Source: Methylovirgula sp963708155 (GTDB lineage: Bacteria; Pseudomonadota; Alphaproteobacteria; Rhizobiales; Beijerinckiaceae). From it: a stretch of 64,000 nt of DNA. The stretch spans positions 992,001 through 1,056,000 of the forward strand of contig OY970183.1 of the NCBI GenBank assembly GCA_963708155.1, in the 5' to 3' direction. The position numbers and the translations under genes were made by a program. The notes beneath the pieces are model-generated. The model saw nothing but the letters and a program-made list of their open reading frames with translations, searched no databases and was not told the origin of the DNA. This document shows, one piece after another, positions 34,036-43,653 of the stretch (position 1 is the stretch's first letter; each line of letters begins with the position of its first letter).

Positions 34036-34153
34036 ATGCGCTGCGCCGCAGCACATTCTTGACCTTCCCCGTCATCTCGCATTTAAGGCGCGCGACGCGC
34101 GTTTCGCGCCGTGCTCCTTCTCGGGAGCAAACTCTTCCTCTTGGAGATTGACG

Positions 34154-35584
34154 ATGCAGAATTGGCCGATCCACGGCACGATTACCGGCCCTATTGTCAT
34201 GATCGGCTTCGGATCGATCGGGCGCGGCACGCTGCCCCTGATTGAACGCCACTTTCACTTCGACAAGTCGCGCTTCACCGTCATCGACCCCGTCGATACG
34301 GACCGCCATCTGCTCGACGAGCGCGGCATCGCCTTCGTCCAAAAGGCCGTGACGCGCGAGAATTTTGTCGATCTGCTGAAGCCGCTGCTGACCAACGGCC
34401 CCGGCCAGCCCTTCATCGTCAATCTTTCGGTCGAGGTTTCCTCCGCCGCGATCATGCGTCTCGCGCATGAGGTCGGCGCGCTCTATATCGACACCGTCGC
34501 CGAGCCCTGGCCGGGTTTTTACGACGATCCGCGTCTCACCCAGTCGCAGCGCTCGAATTATGCGCTACGCCAGGAAGTTCTCGACCAGCGCGCCGCCCTC
34601 GGCGCTGGCCCGACCGCCGTCTCCTGCTGCGGCGCCAATCCGGGCATGGTTTCCTGGTTCGTCAAACAGGCACTGCTGAATGTCGCCAAGGATCTCGGCA
34701 TCATAGCGCCCGAACCCAAGACGCGCGAGGAATGGGCGCGGCTGGCGAAGGGCGTCGGGGTCAAGGGCATCCATATCGCCGAGCGCGACACCCAGCGCGC
34801 CAAAACGCCGAAGCCGATGGGCGTCTTCGTCAACACCTGGTCGGTCGAGGGCTTCGTTTCGGAAGGTCTGCAACCCGCGGAGCTCGGCTGGGGCACGCAT
34901 GAGAAGCATCTACCGCCGGAAGGCCGCCGCCACGAGTATGGCCCGGACTGCGCCATCTATCTGCTGCGGCCGGGCGCGGGCACGCGCGTGCGCTCCTGGA
35001 CGCCGACGCCGGGGCCGCAGCACGGCTTCCTCGTCACCCATAACGAATCGATCTCGATCGCCGACTATCTGACGCTGCGCGAGAACGGCGAAGTCATCTA
35101 CCGGCCGACGGTCCATTATGCCTACCGGCCCGCGGACGACGCCGTGCTCTCGCTCGACGAAATGGCCGGCGCGCAATGGAAGCAGCAGGACGATTGGCAC
35201 ATTCTCGGCGAGAACGAGATCGTCGATGGCATCGACGAACTCGGCGTGCTGCTCTATGGCCATGCCAAGAATGCCTATTGGTATGGCTCTCAGCTTTCGA
35301 TCGAGGAGACGCGCCGCATCGCGCCCTATCAGAATGCGACCGGCCTGCAGGTCAGCTCCGCCGTGCTCGCCGGCATGGTCTGGGCGCTGGAAAATCCCCG
35401 CGCCGGCATCGTCGAGGCCGACGAAGTGGATTTCCGCCGCTGCCTCGAAGTGCAATCGCCCTATCTCCAGCCGGTGATCGGCACCTATACCGACTGGACG
35501 CCGCTGACCGACCGCGCCAAACTTTTCGCCGAAGATCTCGATAAGGACGATCCCTGGCAGTTCGCCAATGTGATCGTGCGTTGA
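34154..35584 (+). CDS. hss: Homospermidine synthase
   Basis: This 476-residue enzyme makes sym-homospermidine from putrescine with NAD as prosthetic group. The Rossmann motif MIGFGSIGRGTLPLIERHF is followed by FVQKAVTRENF, DTVAEPWPGFYDD, SCCGANPGMVSWFVKQAL, and the family-typical IHIAERDTQRA and GPQHGFLVTHNESISIADYLT. The ATG at 34154 follows GGAG; a TTG lies six bases earlier. Homospermidine is a major polyamine in many Hyphomicrobiales. The gene stands alone between two terminator-bounded units. Confidence 0.95.
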   Translation: MQNWPIHGTITGPIVMIGFGSIGRGTLPLIERHFHFDKSRFTVIDPVDTDRHLLDERGIAFVQKAVTRENFVDLLKPLLTNGPGQPFIVNLSVEVSSAAIMRLAHEVGALYIDTVAEPWPGFYDDPRLTQSQRSNYALRQEVLDQRAALGAGPTAVSCCGANPGMVSWFVKQALLNVAKDLGIIAPEPKTREEWARLAKGVGVKGIHIAERDTQRAKTPKPMGVFVNTWSVEGFVSEGLQPAELGWGTHEKHLPPEGRRHEYGPDCAIYLLRPGAGTRVRSWTPTPGPQHGFLVTHNESISIADYLTLRENGEVIYRPTVHYAYRPADDAVLSLDEMAGAQWKQQDDWHILGENEIVDGIDELGVLLYGHAKNAYWYGSQLSIEETRRIAPYQNATGLQVSSAVLAGMVWALENPRAGIVEADEVDFRRCLEVQSPYLQPVIGTYTDWTPLTDRAKLFAEDLDKDDPWQFANVIVR

Positions 35585-35642
35585 GGGAACGTGCGTTGAG
35601 TGAACGTGCGCTGACAGCGCGCGAATTGAAAAAGGCGGCGGC

Positions 35643-38600
35643 CTATTCGGCCGCCAGCTTGATCGGCTGAGGCAGGCTTTCGGCACGGAGCCGGGCGAGC
35701 AGAGCTGTCTCTTCTGCCTTCGCGGCTTCGACGCTTTGCAATTTCACATGGCCGAAGCCGCGGATTTTTTCCGGCAACGCAGCCAGTGCAACGGCGCTCT
35801 CGTAATTCTCCGGCGTCAGTTTTGCAGCGATCTCGTCGAGCAGCTTCTCGTAATCGGCGCGCAGCGCGCGTTCGAGCCGCCGCTCGCTCGACCAGCCGAA
35901 GATATCCAGCGGCGTGCCGCGCACAACCTTCATCGGCCTGAGAATCTTGAACAGCCGCATCATCGCCGGGCCGAACGCCCATTTACGGACCGTGCCCGGC
36001 TTGCGCGCGAAAATCGGCGGCGCAAGATGGAAGGTGATGCGTATATCGCCCTCGAAGGCGGCCGCAATGTTGCGGGTGAATGTGCCGTCGCTGTAGAGGC
36101 GCGCGACCTCATATTCGTCCTTCACCGCCATGAGCTTGAAGAGGTTGTTGGCCACCGCGAGCGCAAGCCGCGTTTCCCCCGGCGCTATGCGCCGTTCGAC
36201 CTCGGCGATGCGTTCCACCCGCGCCGCGTAAGTCTCGGCATAAGCTTGGTTCTGATACACCGTCAGAAAAGCCTGCCGCCGCGCGAATTTCTCCTCGAAG
36301 GTTTCGGAGATCACGCGCGACGAGGCGGGATCGTGTGCCGGCGCCAGCAGGGCGGCGACAAGATCCGGCGCGAAAGCCTCACGACGCCCCCAAAGAAAGG
36401 CGCGCTTGTTCATCTCGACGGATTCGCCGACGATTTCGATGGCCCGCATCAAGGCTTCTTCCGACAAAGGCAGCAGCCCGCGCTGCCAGGCGAAGCCGAC
36501 GAGGAAGATGTTCGCCGCGACGGAAGTTCCGACCAGCGCCGTCGCAAGGCTCGTCGCATCGCAGAACGCGGCGCGATTGGCGGCAGCCTTCTGGATCGCC
36601 TGCTTGATCGTCGTGACCGGCAGCTTGAAATCGGCATCGCGGGTGAAATCGCCTGGATAGGTCTCGGCCGTGTTGATGACGACGCCAGTTTCGCCAGGCC
36701 GCACCGCGGCGAGAACCTTGGCGGTGCCGGAGACGACAAGATCGCAGCCGATGATGAGATCGGCGCCGCCCGCGCCGACGCCGATGGCATGGATCTGCTC
36801 GGGCCGCGCCGCGATCTTGATATGGCTGTGAACCGCGCCGCCCTTCTGCGCCAGCCCCGCCATATCGGTCGAGCCGCAGCTTTTGCCCTCAAGATGCGCC
36901 GCCATCGCCGAGGAAGGCGCCGATGGTCACGACCCCGGTGCCGCCAACGCCGGTGATGAGAATGGCAAAAGGCTTGTCGACAAGCTGCGGGATCGCCGGT
37001 TGCGGCAGCGGCGGAAAATCATCCGCCTCCGGCGAGTGCATGCCGGCGACTTTCAGCTTGGCGCCGTGCACCGTCACCATCGCCGGGCAGAAGCCCTCAA
37101 GGCACGAGAAATCCTTGTTGCAGCTCGCCTGGTCGATGACGCGCTTGCGGCCGAATTCGGTCTCGAGCGGTTGCAGCGAGACGCAGTTCGAAACCTTGCC
37201 GCAATCGCCGCACCCCTCGCAGACGAGATCGTTGATGAAGACGCGCTTGTCGGGATCTGGGAATTGGCCGCGCTTGCGGCGGCGGCGCTTCTCCGCCGCG
37301 CAGGTCTGATCGTAGACGAGAACCGTCGTGCCCGCGACCACGGCAAGTTCGCGCTGCACGGCGTCGAGTTCATCGCGCAGCCGGACCTCGACGTCGCGCG
37401 GCCAGTCTGCGCGTTCCTGATATTTGTGCAGGTCGTCGGTAACGACCACGATTTTGCGGGCGCCTTCGGCCGCGACCTGGCGGACGATTTTGTCGACCGT
37501 CAGGCCGCCTTCGAGCTGCTGGCCGCCGGTCATCGCGACGGCGTCGTTGAAGAGGATTTTGAACGTGATGTTGGTGCCGGCAGCGATGGCCCAGCGGATC
37601 GCCAGGACGCCGGAGTGGTTATAGGTGCCGTCGCCGAGGTTCTGGACGATGTGGCCGCGCGTCGAGAACAGCGCCTCGCCGATCCAGTTGGCGCCTTCGC
37701 CGCCCATGTGGGTATAGCCCTCGGTGGCGCGGTCCATGCGCCTGAACCATGTAATGGCAGCCGATGCCCGCGTAAGCGCGCATCCCTTCAGGCACTTTGG
37801 TCGAGGTATTGTGCGGGCAGCCAGAGCAGAAATAGGGCGTGCGCACCGCGGCGTCTTTCAGGCTCGTGAGCCCGCGCTGCAAGCTTTCGAGATAGGCGAC
37901 GCGCGCCTCAAGCTCCGCGCTCGGATTGAATTCGAGCAGGCGCCGGCCGATGGCGATGGCGATGGGATTGACGTCGAGCGCGCCGGCGACGGGAAAGAGC
38001 GTGCGGCCCTTTTCGTCCTTTTTGCCGACGCAGACCGGCTGATGCGCGCTGCCGTAAAGCTCGTCGCGCAACTGGTTCTCGATCAGCGAACGCTTTTCCT
38101 CGACGACCATGATCTTGTCGAGACCTTGCGCGAATTCGCGCAATCCTTGCGGCTCCAGCGGCCAGGGGCAGGCGATCTTGTAGACGCGCAGGCCCAGCGC
38201 GTTGGCGCGCAACTCGTCGATGCCAAGCTCGTCGAGCGCCTGGCGCACATCGAGATAGGATTTGCCGGCGGCGATGATGCCGAGCCGCGCCCGCGGGCCG
38301 CCCGAGATCGACGATGCGGTTCAGCTTGTTGGCGCGTAGCCAGGCGAGAACGGCGTCGCGCTTGTAGTTTTGCAGCCGCTTTTCCTGATCGAGCACCGGA
38401 TCGCGCGCACGGATGTTGAGGCCGCCCGGCGGCAGGATGAAATCCGCCGGCACGACGGGCTGCACCCGATCGAGCGCGGCATCGACCGAGGCCGTCGAAT
38501 TCGACCGTGTCCTTGAGACATTTGAGGCCGACCCAGCAGCCCGAATAGCGGCTCAGCGCATAGCCATAAAGGCCGTAATCGATGAGCTCCTGCACCCCGG

Positions 38601-39145
38601 CGGGAGCAAGGATCGGGATCATCACATCGACGAAGGTAAATTCCGACTGATGCGCAGTGGTCGAGGATTCGGCCGTGTGATCGTCGCCCATCAGCGCGAG
38701 GACGCCGCCGAAGCGCGACGTGCCCGCGAGATTGACATGGCGCAATACGTCGCCGGAGCGATCGACGCCCGGCCCCTTGCCGTACCAGAGGCCGAAGACG
38801 CCGTCGAAACGCCCTTCGCCGCGCATCTCCGCCTGTTGAGCGCCCCAGATGGCGGTGGCGGCAAGATCTTCGTTGAGACCCGGCTCAAAATGGATGTCGC
38901 GCGCCTCAAGCTGCTTTTTGGCGCGGGTCAGATTGAGATCGACGCCGCCGAGCGGCGAGCCGCGGTAGCCGGACACGAAATCCAGCGGTTTTGAGCCCGG
39001 CGCGGCGGTCGCGTTCGGCCTGCATCAGCAGCAGACGAACGATCGCCTGCGGGCCGGAGACAAAAATGTGGTTTTGCGCGAGATCGAACCTGTCCGCCAG
39101 AGAAAGCGGTGCCCTCGTTCCTGGCGTTTTGCCGGCGTCCACCAT
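35643..39145 (-). CDS. Indolepyruvate:ferredoxin oxidoreductase, fused large form (five frameshifts)
   Basis: About 1165 residues after correction; length fits exactly five one-base insertions. The N-terminus has SLADRFDLAQNHIFVSGPQAIVRLLLMQ and SGYRGSPLGGVDLNL (pyrimidine domain). The TPP region includes CSGCPHNTST, GGEGANWIGEALFSTR and LGDGTYNHSGVLAIR. Ferredoxin-like cysteines are in VCEGCGDCGKVSNCVS and CNKDFSCLEGFCP, and the gamma domain has ITGVGGTGVVTIGAFLG. The extra bases lie at 38977-38982, 38497-38502, 38304-38309, ~37736-37745 and ~36902-36910; the first three sit at GANTC sites. It oxidises aryl-2-oxoacids from amino-acid breakdown and reduces ferredoxin. Confidence 0.92.
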
Positions 39146-39420
39146 CTGTGCCCTTGTCCCAGGCGAGGAATCCTGGCCGCCCCTACGGGACTTATCGGTA
39201 TAGAACAGCCGTATCGATCTTCCAAACCCTTTCCCGCCTTCGGACCGCATCGCCCCCATTTCGCTAAGTAAATGATTGTAACGCAGTTTTGCGGGCCGCG
39301 ACTGGCCGGCGTCCACATACCTTTGATGGCCTTGCGCCTCGCTTTGGCCAGAGTTTGGCTGGCAAAGTGCAGTTTCACATCCGCTGTGGCGATTCCGTGG
39401 CTAAGCCTTTGACTGTTCAC

Positions 39421-40068
39421 ATGCGCGCGGCGCGCCGGCGCATCGGCGCGCTCATCGCCGTCTTATTCGCGTGGGCAACGCCGGCCGCGGCCCATCCGCA
39501 TGTCTGGGTCACGGCCCACGAAGACGTGATCTTTCAGCCCGACGGCAAGATCGCGGCGATCCGCAACTCCTGGATCTTCGACGACATGTATTCGGCTTTC
39601 GCAGTTCAGGGCATCGCCAAGGATGGCCAGCTTGCGACCAAGGAACAACTCGCGCCTCTCGCCAAGACCAATGTCGAATCCCTGGCGGAGTTCGGCTATT
39701 TCACCTTCGCCAAGAACGCCGGCCAGCAGGTCGCTTTCGGGCCGCCGCGCGATTATTCGCTCGAGGAGCGGCCGGACAAGCTCGTCGTGCTCACCTTCAC
39801 CGTGCCGCTGAAGGAGCCGCTTGAGCCCGGCAAGGCTTTCACCTTTTCGGTCTACGACCCGACCTTCTTCGTCGATTTCAGTCTGGCGAAGACCGGCCCG
39901 GTAGCGCTTATCGGCGCGCCGAAAGGCTGTTCCATCGGCGTTCTCGGCGCCAATCCGCTCGATGTGCAGGACGCCAAACAATTGTCCGAAGCCTTCTATC
40001 AAAATCTATCCCCTGGTGCGAACTTCGGCATGAAGCTCGCCGACCGGGTCATCGTCGCCTGTCCCTAG
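39421..40068 (+). CDS. Periplasmic DUF1007 protein
   Basis: This 215-residue protein has a signal peptide (RIGALIAVLFAWATPAAAHPH) and the DUF1007 start HPHVWVTAHEDVIFQPDGKIAAIRNSWIFDDMYSAF. A PRDYSLEERPDKLVVLTFTVPLKEP body follows. An N-terminal HPH after the signal cleavage site could bind metal. DUF1007 genes usually stand before NicO transporters, as here with 24 bases between, so it may be a periplasmic nickel/cobalt partner. The ATG at 39421 is preferred to the frame opening at 39289. Confidence 0.9.
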   Translation: MRAARRRIGALIAVLFAWATPAAAHPHVWVTAHEDVIFQPDGKIAAIRNSWIFDDMYSAFAVQGIAKDGQLATKEQLAPLAKTNVESLAEFGYFTFAKNAGQQVAFGPPRDYSLEERPDKLVVLTFTVPLKEPLEPGKAFTFSVYDPTFFVDFSLAKTGPVALIGAPKGCSIGVLGANPLDVQDAKQLSEAFYQNLSPGANFGMKLADRVIVACP

Positions 40069-40092
40069 AACAGGATGCGCAAAAGGACCGCG

Positions 40093-41146
40093 ATGCACCG
40101 AAAGCAAAAGTCCAATATCATCACGCTCGCCGTGTTCATGCTTCTCGCCGGGACGGTGGCAGCCGCGGCGCAAGGCTTTCATCATCCCTTCGCCGTCGGC
40201 GCCGACGAAGGCGCGGTCGGCAGTGCCTCGGGAATTACCGCCTGGATCATCGAACAGGAGAGCCGGTTTTCCCTCGCGCTTGTCGGCGCCATGCGGGCCG
40301 TGAAGCAGAGCGACTACGGCCTTCTCGCGCTCGCCGGATTGAGCTTTCTCTACGGTGTCTTCCACGCCGCCGGTCCCGGCCACGGCAAGGCCGTCGTGAC
40401 GTCCTACATGATCTCCAACGAGAGTGCGCTGAAACGCGGCCTCGTTATCTCCTTCCTCGCGGCTCTCCTGCAGGGGATCGTCGCGGTCGCGCTCGTCGGC
40501 AGTGCGGTGCTGATCTTCAACGCGACGGCGCAGCGGATGAACGCCGCAGCGCGCTGGCTCGAATATGCAGCCTATGCCGGCATCATCCTGCTCGGCATTG
40601 TCCTGCTCATCAACAAGACGGCGGCGCTGGCGGCGAGCATCCGTCAGGCCGCTGCCGCGCGGGCTCTGCCGGTCTTCGCTGGCGCATCGCCGAAGCTCGC
40701 TTACGCGGCCGGCGGTAACGGCAATTTTCTCGCCGACGATGGCAACGGTCATATGCATGGGCCCGATTGCGGCCATTTTCACGCGCCGGATCCTCGCCAG
40801 CTTGGCGTCGGCTTTTCGTGGAAGTCGGCCGCCGTAACCGTCGCGACCGCCGGCGCGCGGCCTTGTTCTGGGGCAATCCTGATCCTGGTCTTCGCCTCGG
40901 CACAGGATATTTTCGGCGCCGGAATCTTTTCCGTCTTCGCCATGTCGCTCGGCACCGCGATCACGACCGGCGCCCTGGCGACGATGGCCGTCTATGCCAA
41001 GAAATCTGGCGGTGCGCTTCTCGGGCCGCAGTTCGCCGCGCGCGGAAATTATCGGGCGGCTGATCGAAGTCGCGGCGGCGCTCTGTGTGCTCATCTTCGG
41101 CAGCCTGCTGCTGCTCGCGAGCTTTTCCGGCCTCACCGTAGCCTAG
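40093..41146 (+). CDS. NicO-family nickel/cobalt transporter (one frameshift)
   Basis: About 350 residues after correction. The N-terminal signal/anchor is followed by six or so membrane helices. The first conserved block GVFHAAGPGHGKAVVTSYMI contains the H-x-x-x-P-G-H-G-K metal motif, the loop DDGNGHMHGPDCGHFHAPD is histidine-rich, and ATAGARPCSGAILILVFA is the second conserved block. One extra T near 41030-41034 (CAGTTCG for CAGTCG) throws off the end; in the corrected frame the last helix is EIIGRLIEVAAALCVLIFGSLLLLASFSGLTVA. It likely exports or imports Ni/Co with the DUF1007 protein. Confidence 0.9.
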
Positions 41147-41223
41147 AGAGCAAGCGGCCGAAAAGTTGCGCGGCTTTTTCGATAGGAGCATGCTTGCGGG
41201 TCGACAGGAGTTAAGACGAGGCG

Positions 41224-42513
41224 ATGGCCTTTCGATTAACGCGCAAGCTTTGGGACCGAATCCGGCCCTCCGTGCTGGGGCTGGCGACGCTTGCCCTGTG
41301 TCTCGGCGCATTCGATGTTCCTGCCGCGCGCGCCCAGGCCTTCAACCCGTTCGGCTGGTTCCAGCAGGTATTCCGGCCACAGCAGCACAATTACGACGAA
41401 TACCGGCCGCAGCGCCCGCATCCGCATTACACCTATCATCCGCGCCCGACAGCCAAGGTGCAGAAGACCCCTACGGTACCGCCGAGCTTCTTTGTTGCAG
41501 TCCTCGGCGATTCGCTCGGCGAGCTACTCGGGCAGGCGCTGACAACCTCTCTCAGCGACCGGCCCGAGGTTGAGGTTCTGCGCGACGCAAAAGAAGATTC
41601 CGGCCTCGTCCGCGACGATTATTACGATTGGCCGAAAGCCGCGCATGATCTCGCGACCGGCAGCCAGAAAATCAATGTCGCCGTCATCATGATCGGCAGC
41701 AATGACCACCAGACCCTGCACGATGCGACCGGCAGCTACGATCCCGATTCGGAGCCGTACAACCGGATCTATGCTGCGCGGATCGAGGCCGTTGCCAAGG
41801 CCTTTCATGACGCGAAAATTCCGCTGATCTGGGTCGGCCTGCCGGTCATGAAGAGCGACCGTTATTCGAAAGCGATGACCGCGCTCAACGACATGTATCG
41901 CCAATATGCGAGCCAAAACGGCGCGACCTACGTCGACATCTGGGATGACTTCGTCGATGACGACGGTCAGTTCAGCCCCTACGGGCCCGACGTCGATGGT
42001 CAGGTCGTGCGCTTGCGCGCGCTCGACGGCGTCCATTTCACCAAGGCGGGTGCGCTCAAACTCGCGAGCTTCGTCGCCCCGCAGATCCGGCAAATTCTGC
42101 AAGGCGAGGTGCCGCAGGACGACGCCGCGCTCGCCAGGATCGAGACGACAGCCCCGGCCGGCACCAATCTGCCGGCGGCGAACGCCGCGGTCCCTCCGAT
42201 CAAGCCCCCGATTGGCCCGGTGCTTCCCCTTACCGGGCCGGTTATGGCCGCCGGCGGGCAGCTCGCGACGCTGACCCCCGCCAGCGCCAGGGCCAACACG
42301 GCAAGCCTCGTCGAGCAGACCTTCGTCGATAGCCGCCATCCGCTACCGGCCGGCCGCGCCGACGATTTCGACTGGCCGCGGCATGAGCTCGCGGCGGCAG
42401 AACCGCCGCCGAAGCCGGCCCCACCGCCGACGCTGATCGCGCCGGCCGAAGCCCCGCCGCCGGCTTCGCCCGCAAAGACCCCGGCCGCCTCCCCGACCAG
42501 CGCCGTCCGATGA
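41224..42513 (+). CDS. Exported SGNH-type hydrolase (DUF459-like)
   Basis: This 429-residue protein has a long basic N-terminus and signal peptide ending AARAQA, then the SGNH block I motif VAVLGDSLGELLG (catalytic serine), GSNDHQTL (block III-like), and LDGVHFTKAGALKLASFV with the late D-x-x-H pair. The last ~110 residues are Pro/Ala-rich and low in complexity. DUF459 proteins are periplasmic esterases of unknown substrate, and the neighbouring L,D-transpeptidase suggests a cell-wall polymer. Not under any recognised nif promoter. Confidence 0.88.
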   Translation: MAFRLTRKLWDRIRPSVLGLATLALCLGAFDVPAARAQAFNPFGWFQQVFRPQQHNYDEYRPQRPHPHYTYHPRPTAKVQKTPTVPPSFFVAVLGDSLGELLGQALTTSLSDRPEVEVLRDAKEDSGLVRDDYYDWPKAAHDLATGSQKINVAVIMIGSNDHQTLHDATGSYDPDSEPYNRIYAARIEAVAKAFHDAKIPLIWVGLPVMKSDRYSKAMTALNDMYRQYASQNGATYVDIWDDFVDDDGQFSPYGPDVDGQVVRLRALDGVHFTKAGALKLASFVAPQIRQILQGEVPQDDAALARIETTAPAGTNLPAANAAVPPIKPPIGPVLPLTGPVMAAGGQLATLTPASARANTASLVEQTFVDSRHPLPAGRADDFDWPRHELAAAEPPPKPAPPPTLIAPAEAPPPASPAKTPAASPTSAVR

Positions 42514-42603
42514 ACAGACGTTCACAACGGAACAAATCGCACATCCGCTGAAGCCGACCTGTGGCTTCATCCCGATGCGGCTCTTCGTTGTGGGGGATGT
42601 GTC

Positions 42604-43215
42604 ATGCTGACACTTCGTACTGTTGCAGTTTCTGCAGTGATTTTATCGTTCGGCGCCACGGGCGCCTTTGCTCAGGATTTGCCTTTTCCGCTCAATCTTT
42701 TTGCCGGTCCGCAGGCGACGCAGGCCCAACCGGCGCCGAATACCGGCAATGTCGCGATTGCCGTGCAGCCGACCAAGACGATGGTCGATGACCCGACCGG
42801 TGCGCCCAAGGGCTGGATCACCGTCGATACCAAGACGAAATATCTCTATCTCTCGCTCGGCGACGGCAAAGCGCTTCGCTATGGCGTCGGTGTCGGCCGC
42901 GAGGGTTTCGGCTGGAGCGGTCACGTCCATGTCGCCCGGCGCGCCGAATGGCCGGACTGGACTCCGCCGGAGGTGATGCTGAAACGCCGGCCCGATCTGC
43001 CGCATTATATGACGGGCGGCATCGACAACCCGCTCGGCGCGCGCGCGCTCTATCTCTTCAACGCGCATGGTGACACCGGCTTCCGCATTCACGGCACCAA
43101 CGAGCCCGATACGATCGGCCAGGCGGTTTCCTCGGGCTGCATCCGGATGCTGAACGTCGATGTCGAAGACCTTTACACCCGGGTCAAGGTCGGCACGCAG
43201 GTCAACGTCATCTGA
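42604..43215 (+). CDS. Periplasmic L,D-transpeptidase (YkuD domain), copy 2
   Basis: This 203-residue protein has a signal peptide (VAVSAVILSFGATGAFAQ), a short linker and a YkuD domain (GWITVDTKTKYLYLSLGDGKALRYGVGVGREGF). It shares with the 33233 protein the block RIHGTNEPDTIGQAVSSGCIRM, including the catalytic His and Cys, and the flanking MLxRRPDLP and NPLGARA segments. It probably adds 3-3 cross-links to peptidoglycan. A hairpin (GAAGCC/GGCTTC) lies in the 90 bases before it. A DUF465 gene follows 115 bases later. Confidence 0.94.
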   Translation: MLTLRTVAVSAVILSFGATGAFAQDLPFPLNLFAGPQATQAQPAPNTGNVAIAVQPTKTMVDDPTGAPKGWITVDTKTKYLYLSLGDGKALRYGVGVGREGFGWSGHVHVARRAEWPDWTPPEVMLKRRPDLPHYMTGGIDNPLGARALYLFNAHGDTGFRIHGTNEPDTIGQAVSSGCIRMLNVDVEDLYTRVKVGTQVNVI

Positions 43216-43330
43216 CGCGGTCCCGCCTCAATACCTTCGGGGATTTGCAGGCGGGCCCCAAAATGCATTATCCCGTGGCGATCGGCAGGGCACCCGCTCT
43301 GCCGGTCGCAATGTTTCGGGCGGGCAGCAG

Positions 43331-43549
43331 ATGGCGGACAAGTTTAGCGACGAGGAACGCGCGGCGCTGCGCGCGGAACTTGAACGCCTGCGCCAGGAAC
43401 ACCGCGACCTCGATGCGGCGATCACGGCGCTGATCGAGATTTCCGCCGCCGACCAGCTGCAAATCCAGCGGCTGAAGAAGCGCAAGCTGATCCTGCGCGA
43501 CCGGATCGACCGCATTGAGGATTCCCTGACTCCCGACATCATCGCCTGA
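43331..43549 (+). CDS. YdcH/DUF465-family small protein
   Basis: The 72-residue helical protein reads FSDEERAALRAELERLRQEHRDLDAAITALIEISAADQLQIQRLKKRKLILRDRIDRIEDSL, the DUF465 pattern with an RLKKRKL core. The ATG at 43331 follows a GGGCAGCAG stretch. The function of the family is unknown. It is the second DUF465 gene of the window beside an L,D-transpeptidase. Confidence 0.9.
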   Translation: MADKFSDEERAALRAELERLRQEHRDLDAAITALIEISAADQLQIQRLKKRKLILRDRIDRIEDSLTPDIIA

Positions 43550-43653
43550 CCCCGCGGCTCGCGCGGCAGCCTCACGCAAGCCCGTTGGGGTAGAGAGCGG
43601 ACGCCACGCTCTGGAATTGCGCCCGGCGTCGCGGGCGCTTTGAGGCCCCGCCG

